DNA from: Poriferisodalis sp965204125
GTDB taxonomy: Bacteria; Actinomycetota; Acidimicrobiia; Acidimicrobiales; Poriferisodalaceae
Reading direction: 5' to 3'
DNA: 64,000 nt
NCBI RefSeq assembly: GCF_965204125.1
Contig: NZ_OZ241968.1
Span: forward strand, 2,046,001 to 2,110,000
Each line of letters begins with the position of its first letter. Within the stretch, counting starts at the first letter, position 1. This document shows, piece by piece, positions 20,076-27,913 of the stretch. Position numbers and translations under genes: made by a program. Below the pieces are notes generated by a model that searched no databases, had not been told where the DNA came from, and worked only from the letters and a program-made list of their open reading frames with translations.

Positions 20076-21287
20076 GTGAGCAGCGCTTCGACCTCGTCGG
20101 CTGGTGCCGATCTGGCCGTCGTGGGGGCGGGCATCATCGGCTTGGCCACGGCGCACAGGTATCTGGCTGACCATCCGGGCCACCGGGTGGTGATCTGTGA
20201 GGCCGAGGAGCGGCCGGCGCTGCACCAGACCGGTCGCAACTCCGGAGTGCTGCACTCAGGCGTGTATTACCGGCCGGGGTCAGCCAAGGCCTCGCTGGCA
20301 GTCGCCGGGCGCAGCTCGATGGTCGAGTTCTGCCGCGAGCGTGGCATTGCGCACGAGTTGTGCGGCAAGGTCATCGTGGCGGTGGACAGCACCGAGCAGG
20401 CGCGGTTGGCAGCGCTCTATGAGCGTGCGGCCAGCAACGGCGTGGCCGCGGAACTGATCGACGCCCGCCGCCTCGCTGAGCTCGAGCCCTACTGCGCCGG
20501 TGTGGAGGCGCTGTTCATCCCCAGCACTGGGATTGTCGACTACAGCGCGGTGTGCCGCGCGCTCATCGACGAGATCACCGCTGCCGGCGGCGAATTGCGG
20601 ACGGGCACCGCGGTTGTCGGGCTCGCTCCCGCCGCGGACCGCGTCCGGATCACCACCACTTCCGGGGACCTGGAGGCGGCGTGGCTCGTGAACTGTGCAG
20701 GGCTGCGGTGCGACCAGGTGGCGGCGCTCGCCGGTGCGGCGGATGGTTACCGGATCGTCCCGTTCCGCGGCGAGTACTACGAGCTGGTGCCGGAGCGCTC
20801 GCACCTCGTGAACAACCTGATCTACCCGGTGCCCGATCCCAGCTTCCCGTTCCTCGGAGTACATCTGACTCGGATGATCGACGGCACGATCCACGCCGGC
20901 CCCAACGCGGTGCTCGCACTGGCCCGAGAGGGCTACCGCTGGGGCGACATCAGCAGGGCACAGCTGCGCGAGCACGTCACCAATCGCGGCCTGTGGCGAC
21001 TCGCCCGTCGCTACTGGCGCACCGGAGCGGGGGAGGTGTGGCGCTCGCTGAACAAGGCAGCGTTCACCCGGGCGTTGCAGCGGCTGGTGCCCGACATCGA
21101 AGCCGACGATCTCGTGCCCTCGCCCGCCGGCGTGCGTGCCCAGGCCATGGATCCCGCAGGCGAACTCGAGGACGATTTTGCGGTCACAGTCGCCAGCCGC
21201 AGCACCCACGTGCTGAACGCCCCGAGTCCTGCGGCCACCTCAAGCTTGGAGATCGCCAGGATGATTGTCGATCGGATCGACGGCTGA
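20076..21287 (+). CDS. lhgO: L-2-hydroxyglutarate oxidase-like FAD enzyme
   Basis: 403 residues from a GTG. The FAD-binding motif VVGAGIIGLATAHRYL is near the N-terminus, followed by HQTGRNSGVLHSGVYYRPGS, which is diagnostic of the LhgO/L2HGDH group of the DAO family. The FRGEYYEL and YPVPDPSFPFLGVHLTRMIDG segments are also present. It oxidises L-2-hydroxyglutarate to 2-oxoglutarate, a metabolite-repair role. The frame is open for 126 bases upstream, but that part is the element before divergent glpX and translates to low-complexity sequence, so I start at 20076, just before the dinucleotide-binding fold. No strong ribosome-binding site is visible. Confidence 0.88.
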   Translation: MSSASTSSAGADLAVVGAGIIGLATAHRYLADHPGHRVVICEAEERPALHQTGRNSGVLHSGVYYRPGSAKASLAVAGRSSMVEFCRERGIAHELCGKVIVAVDSTEQARLAALYERAASNGVAAELIDARRLAELEPYCAGVEALFIPSTGIVDYSAVCRALIDEITAAGGELRTGTAVVGLAPAADRVRITTTSGDLEAAWLVNCAGLRCDQVAALAGAADGYRIVPFRGEYYELVPERSHLVNNLIYPVPDPSFPFLGVHLTRMIDGTIHAGPNAVLALAREGYRWGDISRAQLREHVTNRGLWRLARRYWRTGAGEVWRSLNKAAFTRALQRLVPDIEADDLVPSPAGVRAQAMDPAGELEDDFAVTVASRSTHVLNAPSPAATSSLEIARMIVDRIDG

Positions 21288-21350
21288 GATTCGCCGCCGC
21301 GTTGACGACGCCCGGTGCCGGATGCGGGCATCAGGTCGCCGACTCAGCCC

Positions 21351-23024
21351 TCACACGCAGTGCAGCGAGACCGCAGCGGTATCGCGTTTCCGCCAGACGG
21401 TGCTGTCACCCGTCAGCCGGCCTGCCTCGACGGCCGCCATGTGGGTGACCAGCAGCGGCACCAGCGTGTCGAACTCGGCGAATCTCTCGGCGGCTTGCTC
21501 GGTTTCGCAGACCATCAGCAAGGGCACGTGACGTCCCACGGCCGCACACTTGCGGTACGTCCTCATCTTCTCGATGACCTCAGCAGGGCTGGTGGCGCTG
21601 CGCTCGTACTCGAGGCAGTGGGTGCCGGCGCCGAGAGGTCCGTCGGCAACCAGCACCACGAGGTCGGGCCTGATCTGGGTGACGCCGGGTACGTTGATCT
21701 CCCCCCTCCAGCCCACGAATGCTGCCGCGCCTTCGGCGGCGAACTGCAGCACCAGTTGGTTGACACCATCGTCGTGGTGGCGCTGTCTGTGCCGGAAGGC
21801 GGGCAGCAGGTATGCGCCGTGTCGCCGGATGAGCGCAGACGCCAGCAGTCGACTGACATTGGCAGCTCGCCGCAGACCCTGCTCGGTGAGATAGCAGCGG
21901 CCATCGAAACGATCGATGAGTCCGACCTCGACGAGCCTGGCGAGTGCGTCGTTGACGCTCCGCTGCGAAGCGCTCAACATGCGGCTGAGCTCGCGTCCTC
22001 GCATGGCCGGGAATTGGGCGACAGCCATGAATGTTGCGTAGGTGAGGGGATCGGTGATGGCCACGGTGTCGGCGTTGATGCGTCGCCAGCGCCTCAGTTG
22101 CTCTGCCCGCCCCGCTGCCACCGGCGTGACCGGATCATCGACCCGATCACGGGAGGGGCGCAGTTCGACCGGATCGCCCCAGAGTCCGTCGGGGGTGCAG
22201 ATCAGCGGCCGGGCGCCGCGAGCGAACTCGCGCTGCGCCAGGTGGGCCGCCCACGAGTCCGCAGCCAGCATCACCTGCGCGGAGGGCGTGGCTTCGTATT
22301 CGGGGTCACCGTAGAAGACACGATCGACAGCTCGCTCGTGCGCATCGTGCTCGCTCGCGTAGGCGTCAAGGCCCCAGAAGCGATGGGCTCGCTTGCGGCG
22401 CAACGCCCTCTCGGTGGCGTGCAGGCCGACGTAGGTGAACGTGACCCAGTAGTGCTCGCCGTAGTGCGCGACGGCATGAAACCAGCCGCCGTAGCGCAGC
22501 AGGCGAAAGTCGGTCATGCCGATATCGAGACGGTCGGCAGTGTCGCTGTCGGGTACGCGCAGCCAGCCTGAATGCAGCAAACCCGGGGCGAGCCGGTAGA
22601 GCGGCTCCAGCGCAGCCAGTCGCCGCACGCCGGTACGCACGCCTCGCGCGGTGGCTGTCCACGGCAGGTGCTCACGAGGTTCCGACGTCGGCGCGTTGAC
22701 TGGCAGGCGGTCTGAGAAGGGCGTCGTCGGTGGATCGCAGTCCCCCGTAGTGTGCACGCCATCGTGGGCGTAGAGAGCCTGAGCGGCTTGGTTCGTGACG
22801 AACCAGCGCTGCTGGCGGGCTTCGGTCATCCCCACGCTCATGCACTCGATCCAGCCTGTCTGGCGCAGCGAGCCCAGCCGGGCCCGCACCCGGCGCTCGT
22901 CGTCAGTGAGGATCGGTGCCAAGTTCGGGACACTCACCAAGGGCATGCGTCCGATGATTCGGACCAAGCGCTGATCGGCGGCACTGAGCAGGCTCGCCGA
23001 CGCTCGATCGGTTTCGGCTGGCAC
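21351..23024 (-). CDS. Two winged-helix domains plus nuclease-like C-terminus (replication-relaxation-like)
   Basis: 557 residues, GTG start. Residues 15-85 resemble a winged helix (ADQRLVRIIGRMPLVSVPNL, then ...RARLGSLRQTGWIE). A second winged helix lies around residues 325-400 (MRGRELSRMLSASQRSVNDALARLVEVGLI, then a wing with YLTEQGL). The C-terminus has RPDLVVLVADG followed by THCLEYERSATSPAEVIEKMRTYRK, a PD-(D/E)xK-like arrangement. The overall pattern recalls the Replic_Relax (PF13814-type) proteins of actinobacterial plasmids and integrative elements. That assignment is by memory of the pattern and is tentative. No relaxase, replicase or T4SS gene is nearby; the flanking genes are metabolic. 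A chromosomal regulator or defence nuclease are alternatives. Confidence 0.6.
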   Translation of the reverse strand: MPAETDRASASLLSAADQRLVRIIGRMPLVSVPNLAPILTDDERRVRARLGSLRQTGWIECMSVGMTEARQQRWFVTNQAAQALYAHDGVHTTGDCDPPTTPFSDRLPVNAPTSEPREHLPWTATARGVRTGVRRLAALEPLYRLAPGLLHSGWLRVPDSDTADRLDIGMTDFRLLRYGGWFHAVAHYGEHYWVTFTYVGLHATERALRRKRAHRFWGLDAYASEHDAHERAVDRVFYGDPEYEATPSAQVMLAADSWAAHLAQREFARGARPLICTPDGLWGDPVELRPSRDRVDDPVTPVAAGRAEQLRRWRRINADTVAITDPLTYATFMAVAQFPAMRGRELSRMLSASQRSVNDALARLVEVGLIDRFDGRCYLTEQGLRRAANVSRLLASALIRRHGAYLLPAFRHRQRHHDDGVNQLVLQFAAEGAAAFVGWRGEINVPGVTQIRPDLVVLVADGPLGAGTHCLEYERSATSPAEVIEKMRTYRKCAAVGRHVPLLMVCETEQAAERFAEFDTLVPLLVTHMAAVEAGRLTGDSTVWRKRDTAAVSLHCV

Positions 23025-23186
23025 CCCGAGGAGTGAGCCGTCGCCTGCCGCGGCTCAAGCCCGAAACCGGCAATACCACGCTTTCCGGCCGGATATGCAA
23101 AGCGATCTTGAGCAGTCCCGGCTGCGTCAGTGCGGCAGGTGCCCGCGAGCCGCTGCCCGTTCGGCTCACGAGATCGAGCCGGTGGC

Positions 23187-23810
23187 TCAGCCTCCGAGCG
23201 TGTCGAGCCAGCAGTTGAGGTGTTCGACGATGGCCTGACGGGCCGCGATCGTGTTGGGATCATGTCGGCCACCGTCAACGAAAGCGAGTGTGACCGGGCC
23301 CGCGATGGCCCGGGTGTGCTCGCTCAGCTCCTCAGGAGTGGCAAACGGGTCACGCGTGCCCGAGACGAACAGGCACGGTACGCCGATCCGCTCGAAGTGC
23401 TCGGTGCGGAGGCGCTCGGGCCGTTCGGGCGGGTGCAGCGGGTAGCTGAGCAGCACGAGCCCTGCGGCGCGGGCGCCATCGGCCACTGCCATCGAGCAGA
23501 CACGGCCGCCGAACGACCGGCCGCCGATCACCAGACCGCCCGGCGACACGCCCAGATCGGCCGCAATCTGGGGCAGGTCGCCCAGCAGTTCGGCAACGAC
23601 GCTGGGCGCGTGCGGCGGCGCGCGCCGCCCGGCTCTCCGGTATGCGAAGTCGTGACGGCGCACCGGCAGGCGGCCCGACAGCGCGTCATCGATCTCGACG
23701 AGCGTGCGATGATCCGCGCCGCCACCGGCACCTGGTGTCAGCAGGAGTGCTTCGGCAGCGCGCATCGCAGACCCATCATGTCCCGGCCCGGTCTCACCGG
23801 AATCGTTCAC
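23187..23810 (-). CDS. Small alpha/beta hydrolase (TEX30/KANL3-like)
   Basis: 207 residues from a GTG that overlaps the stop of the upstream transporter gene by 4 bp (GTGA). The oxyanion start LLLTPGAGGGADHRTL, the nucleophile elbow GGRSFGGR (G-x-S-x-G), the acid in SGTRDPFATPEEL and the histidine in VDGGRHDP give a complete Ser-Asp-His triad. This is the dienelactone-hydrolase-like group related to TEX30/KANL3, of unknown substrate. An ATG 45 bases downstream (23765) is an alternative start. Coupling to the MFS gene suggests that it processes the transported compound, which is inference. Confidence 0.8.
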   Translation of the reverse strand: MNDSGETGPGHDGSAMRAAEALLLTPGAGGGADHRTLVEIDDALSGRLPVRRHDFAYRRAGRRAPPHAPSVVAELLGDLPQIAADLGVSPGGLVIGGRSFGGRVCSMAVADGARAAGLVLLSYPLHPPERPERLRTEHFERIGVPCLFVSGTRDPFATPEELSEHTRAIAGPVTLAFVDGGRHDPNTIAARQAIVEHLNCWLDTLGG

Positions 23811-25393
23811 AGGCCGCGTGACCACGGGCCCTCGGGATCTGCGGCGGCGTCGGCGGGATGCAGCTCTTCGAGTTCCTGCCCGCTGCGCTCGGTCAGCCAC
23901 AACACGGCGACGGTGACCGCCAGCAGCGGCCCTACCCACAGCAGAGCGATCACATCGCCGAAGCTGCCCCACGCCGTGCGCAGCCGGCCGGCGAAATAGA
24001 TTCCTGCTGCCGCGCCACCGACGCCCATGGCACCGGTCAGCGTCGCGGCGCGTGCCCGCAGGGCAGTCGGGAACAGCTCGCCGCGGTACACGCCGAGCGC
24101 TGGCAGCAGTCCCGCCGACAGCATCGCCCCGACCAGGCCTGCGATCCACAGTGCGGCGCCGGACACGTTGAACAGCACCACCAGCGAGCCAAGCCCGGCC
24201 ACTGAGGCCACGGACAGGATGATTCGCCGCCCCCGGGAATCGGCGAGCCTGCCTGCTGCGTAGACGGCGAGGCCGGCGGGCGTCGCGGTGCCCAGCACGA
24301 ACAGCGACACCAAGCCGGCACTGAAGCCGTGCTCGTCGCGCAGGTACTCGTTGCGGAACCAGTCGATGGGGCCCAGGAACAGTCCGAATGCCAGATAGAT
24401 GGCCCCCAGCAGCGCAATCGGCCGCCAGTAGCCGCGCAATGTCACGCCCCGACCCCGCCGCTCGAACCGGCGACTCTCCGGCAGCCGCCGGAGCAGCGGG
24501 CGAGCGGCTGCCAGCGCGACGAGCGGGAAGGCAAACACCAGGCGCCATGCCCACGGCGCAAGATCCGAGATTGTTTGCAGCCACACCACCACGCCCGCGC
24601 CGAGCGCGGCCGACATGGCCAGCACCGACAGGCACCACGCCCTGCAGCCGGCGGGGATCTCCTCCAGCGCCATCACGACGACCGTGGCACCGAGCGCCGC
24701 ATTGGCTGTGCGACCGATCAGCAGGAACGCGCCCAGCCACACCATGTTCGGTGCCAGGGCTGCGAGCGCGGCAGCAACGATGCCGATGCCCATGGCGCCC
24801 GCCACGACGCGCCGGCGCCCGTGCCGGTCCGCCAGTACCGACACGCCGATCGCCAGCAGCGTCCCGATGCGCACGACGGCCCCCAGCAATCCCTGGGCGG
24901 CTTGATCCGCACCGAATTCGTCTGCGGCGTAGGTGTGCAGCTCCGAGGGTGCGTTCGCCAGGTAGCCGCTGAGCATCGCTGCCGCGGCGAGCATGGCCAT
25001 GACGGTGGCCGCACGTGGGGTGAACCGCCGTGGAGGAGCCCAGACAGGCTGGGTGCCGTCGCCGGTGCGTCCCGTGCGCATCGCGCGCCGGACAGCGACG
25101 TTGAAGAGCGGGCCGAACCACGGCACCGCCAAGCGCCACTCGACTGTTTCCGTGACCTCGTAACGGGGCATCACGTCACCCGCTGCGCCATGTGTGCAGC
25201 CCGCCGATTGCTCCGCGGCTGGCGAGACCTCGACGACGCGTGAGTAGCTGGTGAACGGCCCCTCTGCGAGCTCGAAGCGGTGATCGCCGTCGAGCGTGGC
25301 GGCCGGCATTTCGGCCACAATGTCGTCGCGGGGACGCAGCAGGGCATCCACCTCGCCGGCATCGGCCACGAACGTGCGCACGAGGCAGGTCAC
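23807..25393 (-). CDS. MFS transporter with an N-terminal soluble domain
   Basis: 528 residues from a GTG at 25393; start uncertain by a few codons. Residues 1-105 are soluble (LVRTFVADAGEVDALLRPRDD, GPFTSYSRVVEV, VTETVEWRLAVPWFGPLF) and resemble an SRPBCC-like half-domain ending in an amphipathic segment. From about residue 120 twelve membrane helices follow, with the MFS loop 2-3 signature VLADRHGRRRVVAG and a related motif AGRLADSRGRRIILS in the second half. The acid/sugar-phosphate branch of MFS is likely; the substrate is unknown. The frame continues open upstream across murA on the other strand, but that part is antisense shadow. It shares a 93-base divergent region with murA and is coupled to the hydrolase gene. 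Confidence 0.8.
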   Translation of the reverse strand: MTCLVRTFVADAGEVDALLRPRDDIVAEMPAATLDGDHRFELAEGPFTSYSRVVEVSPAAEQSAGCTHGAAGDVMPRYEVTETVEWRLAVPWFGPLFNVAVRRAMRTGRTGDGTQPVWAPPRRFTPRAATVMAMLAAAAMLSGYLANAPSELHTYAADEFGADQAAQGLLGAVVRIGTLLAIGVSVLADRHGRRRVVAGAMGIGIVAAALAALAPNMVWLGAFLLIGRTANAALGATVVVMALEEIPAGCRAWCLSVLAMSAALGAGVVVWLQTISDLAPWAWRLVFAFPLVALAAARPLLRRLPESRRFERRGRGVTLRGYWRPIALLGAIYLAFGLFLGPIDWFRNEYLRDEHGFSAGLVSLFVLGTATPAGLAVYAAGRLADSRGRRIILSVASVAGLGSLVVLFNVSGAALWIAGLVGAMLSAGLLPALGVYRGELFPTALRARAATLTGAMGVGGAAAGIYFAGRLRTAWGSFGDVIALLWVGPLLAVTVAVLWLTERSGQELEELHPADAAADPEGPWSRGL

Positions 25394-25465
25394 GGCGGCG
25401 GGCCTAGCACATATGGCAGCGAGTGACCCGGTACCGCCATGCAATAGGCCTAGCCATAGGCCTGC

Positions 25466-25480
25466 AGCAGTGGTACTGCT
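25466..25480. promoter_or_regulatory. Dyad in the MFS/murA divergent region
   Basis: AGCAGT-GGT-ACTGCT is a perfect 6-bp inverted repeat ending 6 bases before the murA ATG. Just upstream, ATAGGCCTAGC/ATAGGCCTGC repeats directly (25444-25465) and contains the palindrome TAGGCCTA. The dyad could be an operator or a translation-controlling hairpin over the murA ribosome-binding region; no Shine-Dalgarno sequence is otherwise obvious there. Confidence 0.35.
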
Positions 25481-25486
25481 AATGCG

Positions 25487-26836
25487 ATGGCTCAGTCGGC
25501 TGGTGACGTGATTGTGGTGCGAGGCAACGGCGGCCTCGACGGCGAGGTGTGCATCGGCGGGGCCAAGAACAGCGTGCTGAAGCTGATAGCGGCGTGCCTG
25601 CTGGCCGAGGGTCAGCATGTTCTGGCAAACGTCCCCGACATTTCCGACGTGTCGGTCATGTGCGAACTGCTCGAAGCCATGGGAGTCAGCATCACCCGCA
25701 CCGATCACTGTTTGGTCATCGACGTGCCGGCCGAGATCAACACCGAGGCGCCGTATCACCTCGTCGAGCGCATGCGCGCCTCCATCGTGGTGCTCGGCCC
25801 GCTGCTGGCGCGCTTCGGCGCCGCCCGCGTGGCGCTGCCAGGTGGTGACGACTTCGGCCCACGGCCCATCGACATGCACCTGCGAGCGCTGGAGAGCCTG
25901 GGGGCCACCTTCCGCACGTCGCACGGCGACATCTCCGGCACGGCTGAAGCACTCACTGGTGCCGAAATCGTGCTGGAGTACCCGTCGGTGGGCGCGACGG
26001 AGAACGTGCTGATGGCGGCAGTGCGGGCCAAAGGCCGTACGCGCATTGTGAACCCCGCGCGAGAACCCGAGATCGGCGATCTCGTCAGTTTTCTCAACCA
26101 GATGGGCGCCAAGGCGAGATGGGCCGGGAATGGTCTGGCGATTGAGGGAGTCGAGCAACTGTCGCCCGCCGGTCAGCACGCGAGTTCTCCCAGGAGCACT
26201 GCCGGCGGCATCGGAACGTCGGCTCGCACAGAAGTCGGCGGCACCCCTGCGGACGGGGACGGCTATCGGGTGATCTCGGATCGCATCGAGACTGCTACCT
26301 ATTTGGCCGCCGTGGGCATGTGCGGCGGATCCGTATTCCTCCGCCACGCCGTGGGCGACCACATGACCATGCTCATCCGCAAGCTGACCGAGATGGGCAT
26401 GCACATCGTCGCCGATGCCGAGGGCATCCGGGCGACCGCAACGCAACGTCTCACATCTGCCGACGTGGCCACCTTGCCGTACCCCGGCCTCGCCACCGAC
26501 TACAAGCCATTCCTGGTGGCCATGCTCACCACGGCTTCCGGCGTCGGGATCGTCACCGAGAACATATTCACCGGACGCTTCCGCTACATCGACGAGTTGC
26601 GGCGCATGGGTGCCGACATCCGCACCGAAGGCCATCACGCGGTGGTACGTGGTGCCGAACGCCTCTCGGGAGCGCCCGTGCGGGCGCACGACATACGAGC
26701 CGGCGCGGCGCTCGTGGTGGCAGGGCTTGCAGCCGAAGGCGAGACCGAGGTGGCCGGAGCAACCCATATCGACCGCGGTTACGACGATCTGACGGGAAAG
26801 CTGGCCGGTCTCGGCGCCATCATCACGCGTCGCTGA
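25487..26836 (+). CDS. murA: UDP-N-acetylglucosamine enolpyruvyl transferase, Asp-type
   Basis: 449 residues. MurA transfers enolpyruvate from PEP to UDP-GlcNAc, the first committed step of peptidoglycan synthesis. The fold is clear from GGAKNSVLKLIAACLLA, ERMRASIVVLGPLLARFG, VGATENVLMAAV, SDRIETATYL and TDYKPFLVAML. In the active-site loop, the cysteine that fosfomycin alkylates in E. coli (Cys115, in P-G-G-C) is Asp121 here (PGGDDFG, codon 25847-25849). This is the substitution found in mycobacterial MurA, which makes the enzyme active but fosfomycin-insensitive. An insertion of about 30 Ser/Gly/Thr-rich residues (about 223-255) precedes the SDRIE motif. A second ATG lies 5 bases upstream in another frame. 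Confidence 0.95.
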   Translation: MAQSAGDVIVVRGNGGLDGEVCIGGAKNSVLKLIAACLLAEGQHVLANVPDISDVSVMCELLEAMGVSITRTDHCLVIDVPAEINTEAPYHLVERMRASIVVLGPLLARFGAARVALPGGDDFGPRPIDMHLRALESLGATFRTSHGDISGTAEALTGAEIVLEYPSVGATENVLMAAVRAKGRTRIVNPAREPEIGDLVSFLNQMGAKARWAGNGLAIEGVEQLSPAGQHASSPRSTAGGIGTSARTEVGGTPADGDGYRVISDRIETATYLAAVGMCGGSVFLRHAVGDHMTMLIRKLTEMGMHIVADAEGIRATATQRLTSADVATLPYPGLATDYKPFLVAMLTTASGVGIVTENIFTGRFRYIDELRRMGADIRTEGHHAVVRGAERLSGAPVRAHDIRAGAALVVAGLAAEGETEVAGATHIDRGYDDLTGKLAGLGAIITRR

Positions 26837-26878
26837 AACGTGCCGCTCCCGGCGCGTCTCGCTACTGTCGGCGCGCCG

Positions 26879-27844
26879 ATGACATCACCCGACCATCCGC
26901 TCGCTGCTGATGTTGCAGAGCTTCTGGAAGCTGCGCGCTCGGGACAGCGCCGCGCCCTGGCGCGGGCGATGTCGTTGGTCGAACGCGGCGGTTCGCAGGC
27001 GCGTGCGCTGGGCGCGCTCACGTTCGCCCAGTCAGGCAGCGCTCACACAGTCGGCATCACCGGTGCGCCCGGGGCCGGCAAGTCGACGCTCAACTCAGGC
27101 GTCGTCGGCGTGGCACGCGAGCGGGGCGAGCGGCTGGCGGTATTGGCGATTGACCCGTCGTCGCCGTTCAGCGGCGGCGCAATCCTGGGCGACCGCGTGC
27201 GCATGTCCGACCACACCTTCGACGAAAACGTCTACATCCGCTCGATGGCGACGCGCGGCCACTTGGGCGGCCTCACCTTGGCGACACCGCTCGCGGTACG
27301 AGTGCTGGACGCACTGGGTTGGCCCTGGGTGGTGATCGAGACGGTCGGCGTCGGCCAGATCGAGACGGAGATCGTGGGCGCGACAGATACCACCGTCGTC
27401 GTGGTGAACCCCGGTTGGGGCGACTCGGTGCAGGCCAACAAGGCGGGTCTCATGGAGATCGCCGACATCTTCGTGGTGAACAAGGCCGATCGGCCCGGCA
27501 CATCGGAAACGTGCCGGGACATCCGCCAGATGCTGGATCTTTCTGCGCCCGGCGACTGGGACCCGCCGATCCTGACCTCGGTGGGCACCACCGGCGAGGG
27601 CGCCGCGGAGTTGTGGGATGCCATCTGTGCGCACCGCGACCACTGCACGGTCTCGGGCGAACTCGAGTCCCGCCGTGCGGCCAGGGTGCAGACCGAGCTT
27701 GATGAAGTGTTGCGGGCCACCATTGCCGAACGCGTGGCAACCCTCTCCGAAGGGCCTGCTGCGGAGCGCCTGCGCCAGCAGCTCGCCCGCCGAGAGCTCG
27801 ATCCCTACGCCGCCGCCGAGATGCTCCTCGACCAGGACCGCTGA
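26879..27844 (+). CDS. meaB: MeaB/ArgK-family GTPase
   Basis: 321 residues from the ATG at 26879. G1/Walker A is GITGAPGAGKSTL, the switch/metal region IDPSSPFSGGAILGDRVRM, and G4 is VVNKAD. MeaB protects and reloads adenosylcobalamin-dependent methylmalonyl-CoA mutase. The motif YIRSMATRGHLGGL is family-typical. The mutase (mutA/mutB) is not adjacent, so it is either elsewhere or the client is a different B12 mutase. A C-terminal dimerisation arm (LARRELDPYAAAEMLL) is present, so the protein is complete. It follows murA by 42 bases on the same strand. Confidence 0.92.
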   Translation: MTSPDHPLAADVAELLEAARSGQRRALARAMSLVERGGSQARALGALTFAQSGSAHTVGITGAPGAGKSTLNSGVVGVARERGERLAVLAIDPSSPFSGGAILGDRVRMSDHTFDENVYIRSMATRGHLGGLTLATPLAVRVLDALGWPWVVIETVGVGQIETEIVGATDTTVVVVNPGWGDSVQANKAGLMEIADIFVVNKADRPGTSETCRDIRQMLDLSAPGDWDPPILTSVGTTGEGAAELWDAICAHRDHCTVSGELESRRAARVQTELDEVLRATIAERVATLSEGPAAERLRQQLARRELDPYAAAEMLLDQDR

Positions 27845-27874
27845 AACGCGGTCGACCGATTACGGCCGATGGTT

Positions 27875-27896
27875 TCCTGACTCCGGCAAGTCAGGA
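27875..27896. terminator. Hairpin between convergent meaB and the SRPBCC-kinase gene
   Basis: TCCTGACT / AGTCAGGA, an 8-bp perfect stem with a 6-base loop, lies 30 bases after the meaB stop and 18 bases before the converging stop. It has no T-run. The symmetric position between convergent genes suggests a bidirectional terminator or 3'-end structure. Confidence 0.5.
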
Positions 27897-27913
27897 CGAC
27901 TCATGCGAATTCG

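Noticed and set aside
25394..26767. Upstream extension of the MFS transporter frame across murA
   Set aside because: murA on the plus strand is unambiguous, and the extension has no homology; the transporter's soluble domain begins at 25393.
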